A DNA stretch of 64,000 bases from Kaistia soli DSM 19436 (GCF_900129325.1 NZ_FQUP01000003.1:248001-312000); one strand, 5' to 3'; numbered from the stretch's first letter, positions 1 through 9,178 are shown. Translations and numbers: made by a program. Notes: generated by a model from the letters alone, not told the origin.

Positions 1-1008
1 AACGAGACCGCCATTCGTCTGGTGCGGCACTATTGGGACCTTGCCGGACGGCCGCAGAAGCGGATGATCATCGGGCGTGAGCTTGCCTATCACGGCTCGA
101 CGCACATGGCGGCCAGCCTCTCCGGCATCCCGCCGATGCACAGCGCCGGCGGCGACATCCCGATGCCGAGCGTCACCCATATCAAGACGGCCTATCAGTA
201 TCGCAACGGCTTCGGCATGGACCCGGCTGAGTTCGGCGTGCTTGCCGCGAGCTGGCTCGAGGACAAGATCCTCGAGCTTGGGCCGGACAATGTCGCGGCC
301 TTCATCGCCGAGCCCGCACAGAGCGCCGGCGGCGCGCTCTGTCCGCCCGAGACCTACTGGCCCGAGATCCAGCGCATTTGCAGGAAATATGACGTTCTGC
401 TCATCCTCGACGAGGTCGTGATGGGCTTCGGGCGCACCGGCCACTGGTTCGGCCATCGCCGCTACGGCATCGAGCCGGACATCCTGCAGCTTGGCAAGGC
501 GATCACCTCCGGCTACCTGCCGCTCTCCGCGACGGTCATCTCCGACCGTATTGCCGATCTGCTGATCGACAAGGGCGGCGAATGGGCTCACGGCTACACC
601 TATTCCGGTCATCCGACCTGCTGCGCCGTGGCACTCGAAAACATCCGCATCCTCGACGAGGAGAAGTTGGTCGAGAACGCCGGCGCGACGCTGGCCCCTT
701 ATTTCAAGGCTAAGCTCGACTCATTCATCGATCATCCGTTGATCGGCGACGTGCGCTCGGTCGGGCTGATGGGCGGGCTGGAGATCGTGCAGGACAAGGC
801 AACGCGCGAGGCGTTTCCCTACGAGGCCCATATTGGCGACTATTGCGCCGCCGAGGGCCTGAAGCGCGGCCTCGCCTTCCGCGCCAATGGCGACACGATG
901 AGCCTAATGCCGCCTCTGGTCACGACGATCGAACAATTCGACACGATCTTCGACATCGCCCGTGAGGCGCTGGATGCCACCGCGAAAGAGTTCGGTGTCA
1001 CGGCATGA
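1..1008 (+). CDS. Class III (omega) aminotransferase, 5'-truncated by the window edge
   Basis: PLP-dependent aminotransferase of fold type I, class III. The reading frame is open from base 1, so the N-terminus (roughly the first 100-130 residues) lies outside the window; 335 residues are visible. The diagnostic class III stretch LILDEVVMGFGRTG starts near base 403. The Schiff-base lysine is in LGKAITSGY (codon at 496-498). Family members move an amino group from an omega-amino acid, diamine or aminoaldehyde precursor to pyruvate or 2-oxoglutarate. The stop overlaps the start of the next gene (ATGA), so the two are translationally coupled. The following deacetylase-like and aldehyde dehydrogenase genes suggest a role in polyamine-like or omega-amino acid catabolism. 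The exact substrate cannot be read from the sequence. Confidence 0.9.
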   Translation, partial: NETAIRLVRHYWDLAGRPQKRMIIGRELAYHGSTHMAASLSGIPPMHSAGGDIPMPSVTHIKTAYQYRNGFGMDPAEFGVLAASWLEDKILELGPDNVAAFIAEPAQSAGGALCPPETYWPEIQRICRKYDVLLILDEVVMGFGRTGHWFGHRRYGIEPDILQLGKAITSGYLPLSATVISDRIADLLIDKGGEWAHGYTYSGHPTCCAVALENIRILDEEKLVENAGATLAPYFKAKLDSFIDHPLIGDVRSVGLMGGLEIVQDKATREAFPYEAHIGDYCAAEGLKRGLAFRANGDTMSLMPPLVTTIEQFDTIFDIAREALDATAKEFGVTA

Positions 1009-2126
1009 CGAAACCGACCGGCCTCGTCTGGCATGAATTGCTGATGTGGCACGACACGCATGCACTGGCGGGATTCATGCAATCCGGCCGCGGCGTGATC
1101 GAGCCCGACGAGCCATCGGAAAGCGCGGCTGGCAAGCGACGGATCAAGAACCTGCTCGATGTTGCAGGACTGACCGAGCAACTCCTTCTCATCAAGCCCC
1201 GGCCTGCGCGCGAGGAAGAGCTCGGCCGCGTTCATCACGTCGATTACATTGCCCGGTTGAAGGCGATGAGCGATGCGGATGGCGGCGACGCCGCGCTCGG
1301 CGATCCGGTCGGCGTGACGCCGTTCGGCCCTGGCGGCTACGAGATCGCGGCGCTGGCAGCAGGCGGCGTTCTCGAAGCGGTCGACGCGATCATGGAGGGC
1401 CGCGTCGCCAATGCGTACGCCCTGCTCCGTCCGCCCGGCCATCATGCAGAAGCGGCCCGTGGCTTCGGTTTCTGCATCTTCAACCACGGCGCCCTGGCCG
1501 CCCGCCACGCGCAACTGGTGCATGGTCTCCAGCGTGTCGCGATCCTTGATTGGGATGTCCATCACGGCAATGGCGCGGAACGGATCTTCTGGACCGATCC
1601 GAGCGTCCTGACGATCTCGATCCACCAGGACAACTGCTATCCGCCCCAATCAGGGCTGATCGATGCGATAGGCGGCGGCCCCGGTGCCGGCTATAATGTC
1701 AACGTTCCGCTGCCGCCCGGCTGCGGCAGCGGCGCATACCTTGCTGCCATGGATCGCGTCATCCTGCCGGCCCTCCGTGCTTTTTCGCCGGAGATGATCA
1801 TCATCGCCTCTGGCCTCGACGCCGGCGCCTATGATCCGCAGGCACGCATGATGCTCGGCGGCAGCGCCTTCGCCGCCATGACAAAGCGCGTCATGAACGT
1901 CGCCGCCGATTGCTGCGACGGACGTCTTTTGCTGAACCACGAGGGCGGCTATCACCGGCCCTCGGTGCCGTTCCTCGGCCTTGCCATCATCGAGGCGCTG
2001 TCCGGCCTCAAGGGAAGCGTCGAGGATCCGTTCGAGCCGATCATCGCCGGAATGACCGGCCAAGACCTGCAGCCGCACCAGGACGCCGCCATCCGGCGCG
2101 TCGAGGCGCAGCTGTCGGACGTATGA
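1005..2126 (+). CDS. Class II histone deacetylase-like amidohydrolase (acetylpolyamine amidohydrolase type)
   Basis: A 373-residue zinc hydrolase of the arginase/deacetylase fold. The His dyad sits in RPPGHHAE (H146-H147). Zinc ligands are in DWDVHHGNG (D184, H186) and SGLDAGAYDP (D272), and the late EGGYH motif (about 313-317) is present. Bacterial members remove acetyl groups from acetylpolyamines or other N-acylated amines rather than from histones. Here it overlaps the aminotransferase upstream and the aldehyde dehydrogenase downstream by 4 bases each. The expected order of deacetylation, transamination and aldehyde oxidation therefore matches the gene order. Family assignment is firm; the acylated amine substrate is inference. 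Confidence 0.9.
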   Translation: MTKPTGLVWHELLMWHDTHALAGFMQSGRGVIEPDEPSESAAGKRRIKNLLDVAGLTEQLLLIKPRPAREEELGRVHHVDYIARLKAMSDADGGDAALGDPVGVTPFGPGGYEIAALAAGGVLEAVDAIMEGRVANAYALLRPPGHHAEAARGFGFCIFNHGALAARHAQLVHGLQRVAILDWDVHHGNGAERIFWTDPSVLTISIHQDNCYPPQSGLIDAIGGGPGAGYNVNVPLPPGCGSGAYLAAMDRVILPALRAFSPEMIIIASGLDAGAYDPQARMMLGGSAFAAMTKRVMNVAADCCDGRLLLNHEGGYHRPSVPFLGLAIIEALSGLKGSVEDPFEPIIAGMTGQDLQPHQDAAIRRVEAQLSDV

Positions 2127-3580
2127 AGAGAGAAAAGGCCGTGGCCGCGACAACGAGTTTCTATATCGGCGGCGCCTTCGTTGAACCGCTTTCAGGCACC
2201 CGCGCGCCGGTGATCAATCCGGCAACCGAGGAGGCGATCGCCACGATCAGCCTCGGCAACGCCGCCGACGTCGACCGCGCGGTCCAGAGCGCCCGCGACG
2301 CGTTTCCGGCCTTTGCGGCGACCAGCGTTGCGGAGCGGCTGGCACTCTTCGCGCGCATCGTCGAGGTCTTCAAGGCGCGGCGGGAGGATCTCGCTGCCGC
2401 CGTGACGGCCGAAATGGGGTCGCCGAAATGGCTTTCCTGGGAGCTGCAGACGGCGTCGAGCATCGTCTATTTCGAAAGCGCCGCCGAAGTTCTGCGCAAT
2501 TTCGCCTTCGACGTGCCGCATGGGCAATCGCTGATCACGCATGAGCCGATCGGCGTCTGCGGCCTCATCACGCCCTGGAACTGGCCGCTCAACCAGATCG
2601 TCACCAAGCTAGCGCCGGCGCTCGCCGCAGGATGCACCGTGGTGCTCAAGCCGTCGGAACTGTCGCCGCTATCGGCGCTGATCCTCGCCGAGGTCATGCA
2701 TGAGGCGGGCGTGCCGGCCGGTGTCTTCAACCTCGTCAATGGGACCGGACCGGTCGTCGGCGCGGCGATCGCTGCCCATCCCGACATCGACATGGTCTCC
2801 TTCACGGGTTCGACCCGCGCGGGCATTGCGGTCGCCAAGGCGGCCGCCGACACCGTAAAGCGTGTGCACCAGGAACTCGGCGGCAAATCTGCCAATATCG
2901 TGCTGCCGGACGCCGATCTCGATCTCGCCGTGACCGATGGCGTCAAGCGCTGCTTCATCAATTCCGGCCAGTCCTGCATCGCGCCGACGCGTATGCTGGT
3001 GCACGCGTCCCAGCTCGACGAGGTCATCGATCGCGCCCGCGCCGTGACGGCGTCGATGGTCGTCGGCGATCCGACATCGGCCGAGACGAGCATGGGCCCG
3101 GTGGCCGGCAGCGCTCAGTTCGCCAAGGTCCAAGGCATGATCGAGACCGGAATCGCCGAAGGGGCGCGCCTCGTCGAGGGCGGTCCCGGACGGCCGCAGG
3201 ACCTCAACCGCGGCTATTTCGTGCGTCCCAGCATTTTCGCGGATGTGACACCCGACATGACCATCGCGCGGCAGGAGATCTTCGGTCCGGTTCTTTCGAT
3301 CCTCACCTATCGCAACGAGGAAGAGGCGGTGCGGATCGCCAATGACAGCGTCTATGGCCTCGCCGGCTATGTCTATTCACGCGACGCTGACCATGCCCGC
3401 GCCACCGCCCGCCGCATCCGCGCCGGCCGCGTCTTCATCAACAATCCCTGGTTCGACTTCGAGGCGCCGTTCGGCGGCTACAAGCAATCCGGCAATGGCC
3501 GCGAACTCGGCGATCACGGCATGCGCGAGTTTTTGGAGGTGAAGGCGGTGCTCGGCTGGGACGCGGGGGCGGTACGGTGA
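2123..3580 (+). CDS. Aldehyde dehydrogenase (NAD(P)+), aminoaldehyde type
   Basis: A 485-residue ALDH of normal length. The oxyanion Asn is in PWNWP (N153), the cofactor Lys in LKPSE (K176), the general base Glu in HQELGGKSAN (E251) and the catalytic Cys in NSGQSC (C285). The frame stays open upstream to about 1910, but the ATG at 2123 gives the standard N-terminus and overlaps the previous stop (ATGA), so I chose it. It oxidises an aldehyde to the acid, most plausibly the aminoaldehyde made by the upstream aminotransferase. About 40 bases separate it from the next gene on the same strand. Confidence 0.93.
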   Translation: MKREKAVAATTSFYIGGAFVEPLSGTRAPVINPATEEAIATISLGNAADVDRAVQSARDAFPAFAATSVAERLALFARIVEVFKARREDLAAAVTAEMGSPKWLSWELQTASSIVYFESAAEVLRNFAFDVPHGQSLITHEPIGVCGLITPWNWPLNQIVTKLAPALAAGCTVVLKPSELSPLSALILAEVMHEAGVPAGVFNLVNGTGPVVGAAIAAHPDIDMVSFTGSTRAGIAVAKAAADTVKRVHQELGGKSANIVLPDADLDLAVTDGVKRCFINSGQSCIAPTRMLVHASQLDEVIDRARAVTASMVVGDPTSAETSMGPVAGSAQFAKVQGMIETGIAEGARLVEGGPGRPQDLNRGYFVRPSIFADVTPDMTIARQEIFGPVLSILTYRNEEEAVRIANDSVYGLAGYVYSRDADHARATARRIRAGRVFINNPWFDFEAPFGGYKQSGNGRELGDHGMREFLEVKAVLGWDAGAVR

Positions 3581-3620
3581 GCCCTTCCTCCCTCTTCATT
3601 TTCCTAGGGAAGCATTTCTG

Positions 3621-4961
3621 ATGCGCACATGGCTCCGTGATCCGATCGCCATCCTTGCAGAGGGCGCCGAGCGCGGAATCGTCGTCGAGGGCAGCCGCAT
3701 CGTGGCGCTGGTCGGGCGCGACGATCCCGACCCGCAGCATGACGCAGCGTTCGATGCGAGCCGCCATGTCGTGCTGCCCGGCCTCGTCAACACGCATCAT
3801 CATTTCTTCCAGACGCTGACGCGCGCCCATCCGGCCGCGATCAACAAGGAACTGTTTCCCTGGCTGAAGGCGCTCTATCCGCTCTGGGGCGATCATCTCG
3901 ACCGCGACAGCTTTCGCCTTGCCACGCGCCTGGCGCTGACCGAACTGCTGCTGTCCGGCTGCACGACGGCGTCAGACCATCTCTTCGTGTTCCCGGCCGA
4001 CATGCCCGACGCCGTCGATATCGAAGTTGAGGAGGCCGCAAAGCTTGGCATGCGCGTTGCCCTGACGCGCGGCGTCATCAATCTCGGCATGACCAAGGGC
4101 GGCATCGCGGACGAGCGGCTGATGCAGGATGACGACGTCGTGCTCGCCGACTGTGAGCGCGTGCTCGGCCGCTATCACGATCGCCGTCCTGGTGCCTATT
4201 CGACGGTGGCGCTTGCGCCCTGCGCGCCGTTCAACGTGACGCGCGAGATGATGTGCGCAGCGGCGGAACTAGCTGAAAAGCACGATTGCCGGCTGCACAC
4301 CCATCTCGGCGAAACCGAGGACGAGAACGATTTCTGCCTGTCGCGCTTCGGCATGCGGCCACTCGATTATCTGGAGGAGGTCGGTTGGCTGAACGACCGC
4401 GTCTGGCTCGCGCACGGCATTCATTTCGACGATGCGGAGGTTGCCCGGCTCGGCCGCCACCGCGTGGGCGTTTGCCATTGCCCGACTTCCAACATGGTGC
4501 TCGCCTCGGGCATCTGCCGCACCAAGGAGCTGGAGGCGGCCGGCGCCATCGTCGGGCTCGGTGTCGATGGCTCCGCGTCGAACGACTCGTCCAATATGAT
4601 GGAGGCCGTGCGCCATGCTCTGATGATCGGGAGGCTGCGCTACGATGCGGCGGCGGTCACCCATCTCGACGCGCTGCGCTGGGCCACCGAAGGCTCCGCC
4701 GCCTGTATCGGGCGGTCCGATATCGGGCGGATCGCGGTCGGCATGGAGGCTGATCTGGCGCTGTTCACGCTCAACGAATTGCGCTTTTCCGGCGCTGGCG
4801 ACCCGATTGCCGCACTGGTTCTGTGCGGTGCGCACACGGCGGATCGTGTCATGGTCGGCGGCGCGTGGCGCGTGATCGATAGCGCCCCTGTCGGTGTCGA
4901 TCTTGCAAGGCTGCGGCACGAACATGGCGCCGCAGCCAGCGCCTTTTTGAAGGCCCTCTGA
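3621..4961 (+). CDS. Amidohydrolase, 8-oxoguanine deaminase / AtzA-TrzN-like group
   Basis: A 446-residue metal-dependent deaminase of the amidohydrolase superfamily (cytosine/guanine deaminase and chlorohydrolase branch). Metal ligands are visible as HxH in NTHHHFFQ (H59, H61), the His of HTHLGETEDE, the His of LAHGIHFDD, and the Asp of VDGSASNDSSNM. The last motif, together with HHHFFQTLTRA, is typical of proteins annotated as 8-oxoguanine deaminase, which convert 8-oxoguanine to urate and ammonia. Hydroxyatrazine-type hydrolases are close relatives and cannot be excluded. An ABC importer and a nucleoside hydrolase nearby fit purine-type salvage. Confidence 0.82.
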   Translation: MRTWLRDPIAILAEGAERGIVVEGSRIVALVGRDDPDPQHDAAFDASRHVVLPGLVNTHHHFFQTLTRAHPAAINKELFPWLKALYPLWGDHLDRDSFRLATRLALTELLLSGCTTASDHLFVFPADMPDAVDIEVEEAAKLGMRVALTRGVINLGMTKGGIADERLMQDDDVVLADCERVLGRYHDRRPGAYSTVALAPCAPFNVTREMMCAAAELAEKHDCRLHTHLGETEDENDFCLSRFGMRPLDYLEEVGWLNDRVWLAHGIHFDDAEVARLGRHRVGVCHCPTSNMVLASGICRTKELEAAGAIVGLGVDGSASNDSSNMMEAVRHALMIGRLRYDAAAVTHLDALRWATEGSAACIGRSDIGRIAVGMEADLALFTLNELRFSGAGDPIAALVLCGAHTADRVMVGGAWRVIDSAPVGVDLARLRHEHGAAASAFLKAL

Positions 4962-4983
4962 AGAAGGACATCGCACGCCAGTC

Positions 4984-5820
4984 ATGAACGCCCTGCCCGC
5001 GCCGGAAAGCCTGACGTCTCCGCATGTGCCCGAAACAGTCGGCCCAGTCGACGTCATCATCGACCAGGCCGGAAAGACGTTTCAGACGGCGCGCGGACCG
5101 GTGCGGGCGCTCGATCCGATTTCCTTGAAAATCCCACGCGGCGCCTTCGTCGCGCTGATCGGGCCCTCCGGCTGCGGCAAGTCCACATTGCTGCGGATGA
5201 TTGCGGGCCTTGAGCAGCCGGACGAAGGAGGCGCCGTACTCGTGCGCAGCAAGCATCCCGAGCAGTTCCGCAAGGAAGGCGAGCTTGGTATCGCCTTCCA
5301 GGATCCGGCATTGCTTCCATGGCGCAGCGTTGCCGACAACGTCGCCTTTCCGCTGCAGATTCTCGGCCGCCCGGTGAAACGGCATCAGGCGACCGTCCAG
5401 TCGTTGATCGAACTCGTCGGTCTCAAGGGCTACGAGCAGGCACTGCCCGGCCAGCTTTCCGGCGGCATGCGCCAGCGCGTCGCGATCGCCCGCTCGCTGG
5501 TGACCGACCCGTCGGTGCTGCTACTGGACGAGCCGTTCGGCGCGCTCGATCAGATCCTCCGCCGCGCAATGAACGTGGAATTGCAGCGCATCTGGGCAGC
5601 GCGGCAGACAACGACTTTGCTGGTCACCCATGGCATCGACGAGGCTGTTTTCCTCGCTGACACGGTCGTGGTGATGCATGCGAAGCCCGGCCGCATCGCC
5701 GAAATCATCACAGTGCCCTTCGCGAGACCACGCCTGCCGAGCCTCTTCAGCAGTCCCGATTTTCATGCGCTCTGCGATCGGCTGACGGAGAGTCTCCATG
5801 GCGAGGACGGGTCGCAATGA
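4984..5820 (+). CDS. ABC transporter ATPase, NitT/TauT (SsuB/ThiZ-like) family
   Basis: A 278-residue nucleotide-binding subunit at the inner face of the membrane. Walker A is [11 protein letters not shown], the Q-loop is FQDPALLPWRS, the signature is LSGGMRQRV, Walker B is LLLDEPFGALD, and the switch His is in LVTHGIDEA. The PALLPWR Q-loop is typical of the nitrate/taurine/sulfonate/HMP branch. It overlaps the permease gene by 4 bases, so it powers the fused permease at 5817-7367, with the binding protein at 8166-9149 as partner. The substrate is unknown; the catabolic neighbours suggest a purine- or pyrimidine-like compound. Confidence 0.93.
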   Translation: MNALPAPESLTSPHVPETVGPVDVIIDQAGKTFQTARGPVRALDPISLKIPRGAFVALIGPSGCGKSTLLRMIAGLEQPDEGGAVLVRSKHPEQFRKEGELGIAFQDPALLPWRSVADNVAFPLQILGRPVKRHQATVQSLIELVGLKGYEQALPGQLSGGMRQRVAIARSLVTDPSVLLLDEPFGALDQILRRAMNVELQRIWAARQTTTLLVTHGIDEAVFLADTVVVMHAKPGRIAEIITVPFARPRLPSLFSSPDFHALCDRLTESLHGEDGSQ

Positions 5821-7367
5821 TCGCGCCCTCCACGCGAGAGAATGCGCGTATCCTGTTTGGAACGCTCATATTCTTTGCTGTCTGGGAGTTCATCGGCGCA
5901 ACGACGTCGTGGGGCGTTGCGATGGTGCCAGCGCCGTCCCGCATTCTCATGCAGGCTTTCGCTGACCGTGAACTCTACTGGCTACATGGCAGCGCCACGA
6001 TCCAGACATCGGCCATCGGATTCGCGATCGGTGTCACGGTCGCGGTCGTGGCCGCGCTGTTGTTCTGCCTGTCGCCAGGATTGGAACTCGCCTTTCGCGG
6101 TATCAACATTGCCCTCTTCGCCATGCCGGCGATCGTCATCGGCCCGCTGCTCGTGCTCTTCCTGAAAGGCGATTGGCCCCAGACGGTGCTGGCGGCACTG
6201 ATGGTCTACTTCCCGGCGATGTCGGCAACGCTGCTGGGCCTTCGCGCAGTCGATCCGCGCATCGCAGATCTCGTGGCAGCCTATGGCGGCGGCGAGGGGA
6301 AGCTGATGCGGTATGTGCGGCTTCGTGGTGCCCTGCCCGACCTCTTCGCCGGTTTCCGCGTCGCGGCCCCGCTTGCGGTGCTCGGCGCGGTGCTCGGCGA
6401 GTTCGGTTCCGGCACGCGCTGGGGCTTCGGCGCCTTCCTCCTGTCAGCCTTGCCCCAAGGCAATCCGGCGCGTCTCTGGGGCATCGGCCTCGCATCGAGC
6501 GCCATTGCATTGGCCGGCTACGCGCTGTTCCTGCTGCCCGCCCGCCGCCTCTCCGCGTCGAGCACCGCCGTGACGCTCGCCGCCGTGCAGACGGCCGCAC
6601 GCTCCAATGGCGGCTGGAACTGGCAGAGGGTCACGCTCGCGGGCGTTTCCGTCGCCTTGCCTTTCGTCATCTGGTGGCTGGCCGTCACCCTTTCCCATGT
6701 CAGTCCAATCATAGCGCCCGGTCCTGGCCGCACCCTTATGTTCCTCATCGAAGGGCGGCAGGCGGCTGGTGCCCGCGCCGCGCTGCTGACGGCGCTCGGC
6801 CAGACGCTGCCCATCGCCCTTCTCGGGCTGCTCGCGGGCCTTGCCTTCGCTTTCGTGCTGGCCGCGCTCTCGCTGCTCGCGCCAGCCGTCGCGCGGGCGC
6901 TGCTACCCATCGCTCTCGTGGCGCAGAACATGCCACTGGTCGCGGTCGTGCCTTTCGTTGTGCTGGTCTTCGGCCGAGACGTGACAGCTTCGGTGTTCAT
7001 GGCCATGCTCGTGGTGTTCTTTCCGGCCTATGTGCTGCTGCATCAAGGCTTCACGACCGTGCCCCGCGCGGCGAGTGATCTCGTCAGCGCCTACGGCGGC
7101 GGCCGATGGAAGCAGCTGGTTCACATCGCCATTCCCTATTCGATCGGCCACCTCTTCGCGGCGGCGAGGCTCGTCGCGCCGCAAGCGCTGCTGGGCGTGA
7201 TGGTGGCAGAATGGCTGCTTTCGGGAGTTGGCCTCGGCAACTTACTCAATATCTCCCGCGGCGGGCTCGACTACGACATGATCTGGGCCGGCGCGCTCAT
7301 CTCCATCCTCATCTCGGTCGCCGCCTATGAGGCGGTCGGCTTCATCGAACGGAAGGTCGGCCGATGA
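5817..7367 (+). CDS. ABC transporter permease, two BPD_transp_1 domains fused in one chain
   Basis: A 516-residue membrane protein, about twice the usual NitT/TauT permease length. It carries two EAA-type cytoplasmic loops with the same opening, DLVAAYGGG near residue 151 and DLVSAYGGG near residue 421. Each lies in its own set of hydrophobic helices, so one polypeptide supplies both halves of the pore. N-half helices lie around 12-30, 65-88 and 95-140; C-half helices run from about 275. It overlaps both neighbouring genes by 4 bases. Most importers of this family use a homodimer of a single-domain permease, so the fusion is a point of interest. Confidence 0.92.
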   Translation: MIAPSTRENARILFGTLIFFAVWEFIGATTSWGVAMVPAPSRILMQAFADRELYWLHGSATIQTSAIGFAIGVTVAVVAALLFCLSPGLELAFRGINIALFAMPAIVIGPLLVLFLKGDWPQTVLAALMVYFPAMSATLLGLRAVDPRIADLVAAYGGGEGKLMRYVRLRGALPDLFAGFRVAAPLAVLGAVLGEFGSGTRWGFGAFLLSALPQGNPARLWGIGLASSAIALAGYALFLLPARRLSASSTAVTLAAVQTAARSNGGWNWQRVTLAGVSVALPFVIWWLAVTLSHVSPIIAPGPGRTLMFLIEGRQAAGARAALLTALGQTLPIALLGLLAGLAFAFVLAALSLLAPAVARALLPIALVAQNMPLVAVVPFVVLVFGRDVTASVFMAMLVVFFPAYVLLHQGFTTVPRAASDLVSAYGGGRWKQLVHIAIPYSIGHLFAAARLVAPQALLGVMVAEWLLSGVGLGNLLNISRGGLDYDMIWAGALISILISVAAYEAVGFIERKVGR

Positions 7368-7813
7368 CGGGCATGATCAGATGGCACCATGCCTCGCTCA
7401 CGGTTTCCGAAATCGACCCGGCGATCGCCTTCTTTGGCGAGGTGTTCGGTTTCGAGCCGATCTTCATCGAACGCGGCATGCGCGACGACATCGTCGCGCT
7501 GACGGGACAACAAGGCCTTTCCTGCGATTTCACTCAGATGCGTTCCGATGCCTATCCGCTCATCCTCGAACTGATCGCGTTCCACTCCGACGCCGCGCCG
7601 CGGCCAGAGGCTGACGCGCTGCCTTGGCGACCGGGGGCCGGCCACGTGGCTTTTCATGTCGATGACTTCGACCAAACCGTCGCCCTCGCCGTCCGGCAAG
7701 GAGCCAGCATGCTCGGCCGTGCGATCGATTTTCCCGGTGGACGGTCGATTTATTGCCGCGCGCCAGGCGGGGCCTTCTTCGAGATCGAATATCTCTCCGA
7801 CGGTGCAGGTTGA
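7364..7813 (+). CDS. VOC (glyoxalase/bleomycin resistance/dioxygenase) family protein
   Basis: A 149-residue vicinal-oxygen-chelate fold protein with two beta-alpha-beta-beta-beta modules. Module one begins with RWHHASLTVSE and module two with GHVAFHVDDFDQ. The C-terminal FFEIEYLS supplies the usual final acidic metal ligand. The likely metal ligands are the His of the first strand, the His of GHVAFHV, and the Glu of FEIEY. The family includes lyases, isomerases and ring-cleavage dioxygenases, so the reaction cannot be named. Being translationally coupled to the importer permease implies that it acts on the imported compound or its product. Confidence 0.85.
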   Translation: MTGMIRWHHASLTVSEIDPAIAFFGEVFGFEPIFIERGMRDDIVALTGQQGLSCDFTQMRSDAYPLILELIAFHSDAAPRPEADALPWRPGAGHVAFHVDDFDQTVALAVRQGASMLGRAIDFPGGRSIYCRAPGGAFFEIEYLSDGAG

Positions 7814-8165
7814 GGCGATTTGCCATGGTTTTTCGCGCGCTGCCGCAGGATTGCACCGGTCATCACAAGAATGAGCAGCCGCTGCCTATAACTTGGACAC
7901 AGTATTGGCCCGGTCTGCATATTAGGCAGTTGAACCTGGATGCACCGGCGATACAATCCGTATTCAAGGTTCTGATCGACCGAGAATTCGGGTCGAACCG
8001 ACTGCTGATGCGATCGCGCCTTCGGCATTGCCATGGGCAGGTTCGAGTCAGACCGTCGACCATATCACCCGTTCGCGCCACCGCAGGCCGCCGCGGCTCC
8101 GCCTCCCTCGGAGCCAGCGCGCCTTGGGGCTTGTCACTCCCCTCCGCTGATACAGGAGCCGATCA
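7814..8165 (+). other. 352-bp gene-free gap before the binding-protein gene
   Basis: No convincing coding sequence on either strand. The stretch interrupts an otherwise tightly packed operon and probably carries a second promoter or a leader for the binding protein, which is usually needed in excess over the membrane subunits. Near its end is a 7-bp perfect hairpin (8095-8115). A good ribosome-binding site AGGAG (8154-8158) stands 7 bases before the ATG at 8166. I could not recognise a named riboswitch in it. Confidence 0.5.
8095..8115 (+). other. Leader hairpin upstream of the ABC binding protein
   Basis: Perfect 7-bp stem GGCTCCG / CGGAGCC around the 7-base loop CCTCCCT. No run of T follows, so it is not a typical intrinsic terminator. 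It lies 50 bases before the start of the binding-protein gene and could stabilise the 3' part of the transcript or form part of a regulatory leader. Confidence 0.4.
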
Positions 8166-9149
8166 ATGATGTTCACTCAGACCCGCCGCGCCTTCGGCAA
8201 GACTGCCCTTGCCGGCCTCGCCGCGGCGGCATTCGCCCCGATCGGACGGGCTCGTGCCGCCGAGGCGCCGCTCTCCTTCCAGTCGATCTGGATCAACGAT
8301 CCCGAGTTCATCGGCTATTTCATCGCCATCGACAAAGGTTGGTACAAGGAAGGGGGACTCGACCTCACCTATTTGCCCGGCGGCCCCGATGTCATTCCGC
8401 AGGCCTCGTTGCTGACCGGCAAGGCCGACATCGCGCTGACCTCGCTGATCGAGACGGCCTCGGCCGTGTCCGAAAAGGGCGCGACGTTCAAGATCATCGG
8501 CGCGCAGTTTCAGAAGAGCCCGGACAGCGTCATCAGCCTTGAGGCGACCGGCATCAAGTCGATCAAGGATCTGGTCGGCAAGACCGTCGCCTGCCCGCCG
8601 CTCAGCCTCGGCACCTTCAAGGTGTTGCTCGGTCTCAATGGCGTCACGGAAGATCAGGTCAAGATCGTTCCCTACGCCTTCGATCCGACGCCGCTCGCGA
8701 CTGGCCAGGTCGATGCCGTTGTCGACTTCATGACGTCGTTGCCGTTCATCGTCGAGCAGACATCGGGCAAGAAGGCGAGCTACCTGCTGTTCTATGATTT
8801 CGGCCTGCCCTTCGGCCAGGATCTTGTCACCGTCAACGAAGAGACTCTGAAGACGCGCCGCAAGGATATCGTCGCCTTCATGCGCGCAAGCCGCAAAGGC
8901 TGGGACGAAGACTTCGCCAATCCTGAGAAATACACGAAAGAGTATGAGAACACCTGGTTCAAGGGCAATGGTTATACGCCGGAAGCGGCGCTGTTCCATT
9001 CGCGTATCCAGGTCGACCTCATGAAGAACCCGAACGGCGTCTTCGCGATGGACGACGACTGGATCGAGAAGAACCTCGCGACGCTCGACAAGGTTGGGGT
9101 CAAAGCCGACAAAAGCTTGTTCGATACGAGCATTCTCAAGGAACTCTGA
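8166..9149 (+). CDS. ABC substrate-binding protein, NMT1/THI5-like (NitT/TauT family)
   Basis: A 327-residue periplasmic binding protein. The N-terminus has a twin-arginine-type signal (QTRRAFGKTALAG, then an Ala-rich segment, with cleavage plausible after the Ala run near residue 34). The mature part starts FQSIWINDPEFIGYF and contains KGWYKEGGLDLTYLPGG, the familiar NMT1-like opening in which the ligand pocket is formed. It delivers substrate to the ATPase and fused permease upstream. Family members bind HMP, nitrate, taurine, riboflavin and purine-like ligands. The neighbouring deaminase and nucleoside hydrolase favour a nucleobase-related ligand, but that is inference. Confidence 0.88.
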   Translation: MMFTQTRRAFGKTALAGLAAAAFAPIGRARAAEAPLSFQSIWINDPEFIGYFIAIDKGWYKEGGLDLTYLPGGPDVIPQASLLTGKADIALTSLIETASAVSEKGATFKIIGAQFQKSPDSVISLEATGIKSIKDLVGKTVACPPLSLGTFKVLLGLNGVTEDQVKIVPYAFDPTPLATGQVDAVVDFMTSLPFIVEQTSGKKASYLLFYDFGLPFGQDLVTVNEETLKTRRKDIVAFMRASRKGWDEDFANPEKYTKEYENTWFKGNGYTPEAALFHSRIQVDLMKNPNGVFAMDDDWIEKNLATLDKVGVKADKSLFDTSILKEL

Positions 9150-9178
9150 CTGGGACGGCCGGCAACGGCCAGTGATCA

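Noticed and set aside
1910-2122. Upstream extension of the aldehyde dehydrogenase
   Set aside because: It overlaps the deacetylase-like gene and is unlike any ALDH N-terminus; the coupled ATG at 2123 is better.
8041-8050. GGTTCGAGTC, similar to a tRNA T-arm
   Set aside because: No acceptor, D or anticodon arm could be fitted around it and there is no paired T-stem.
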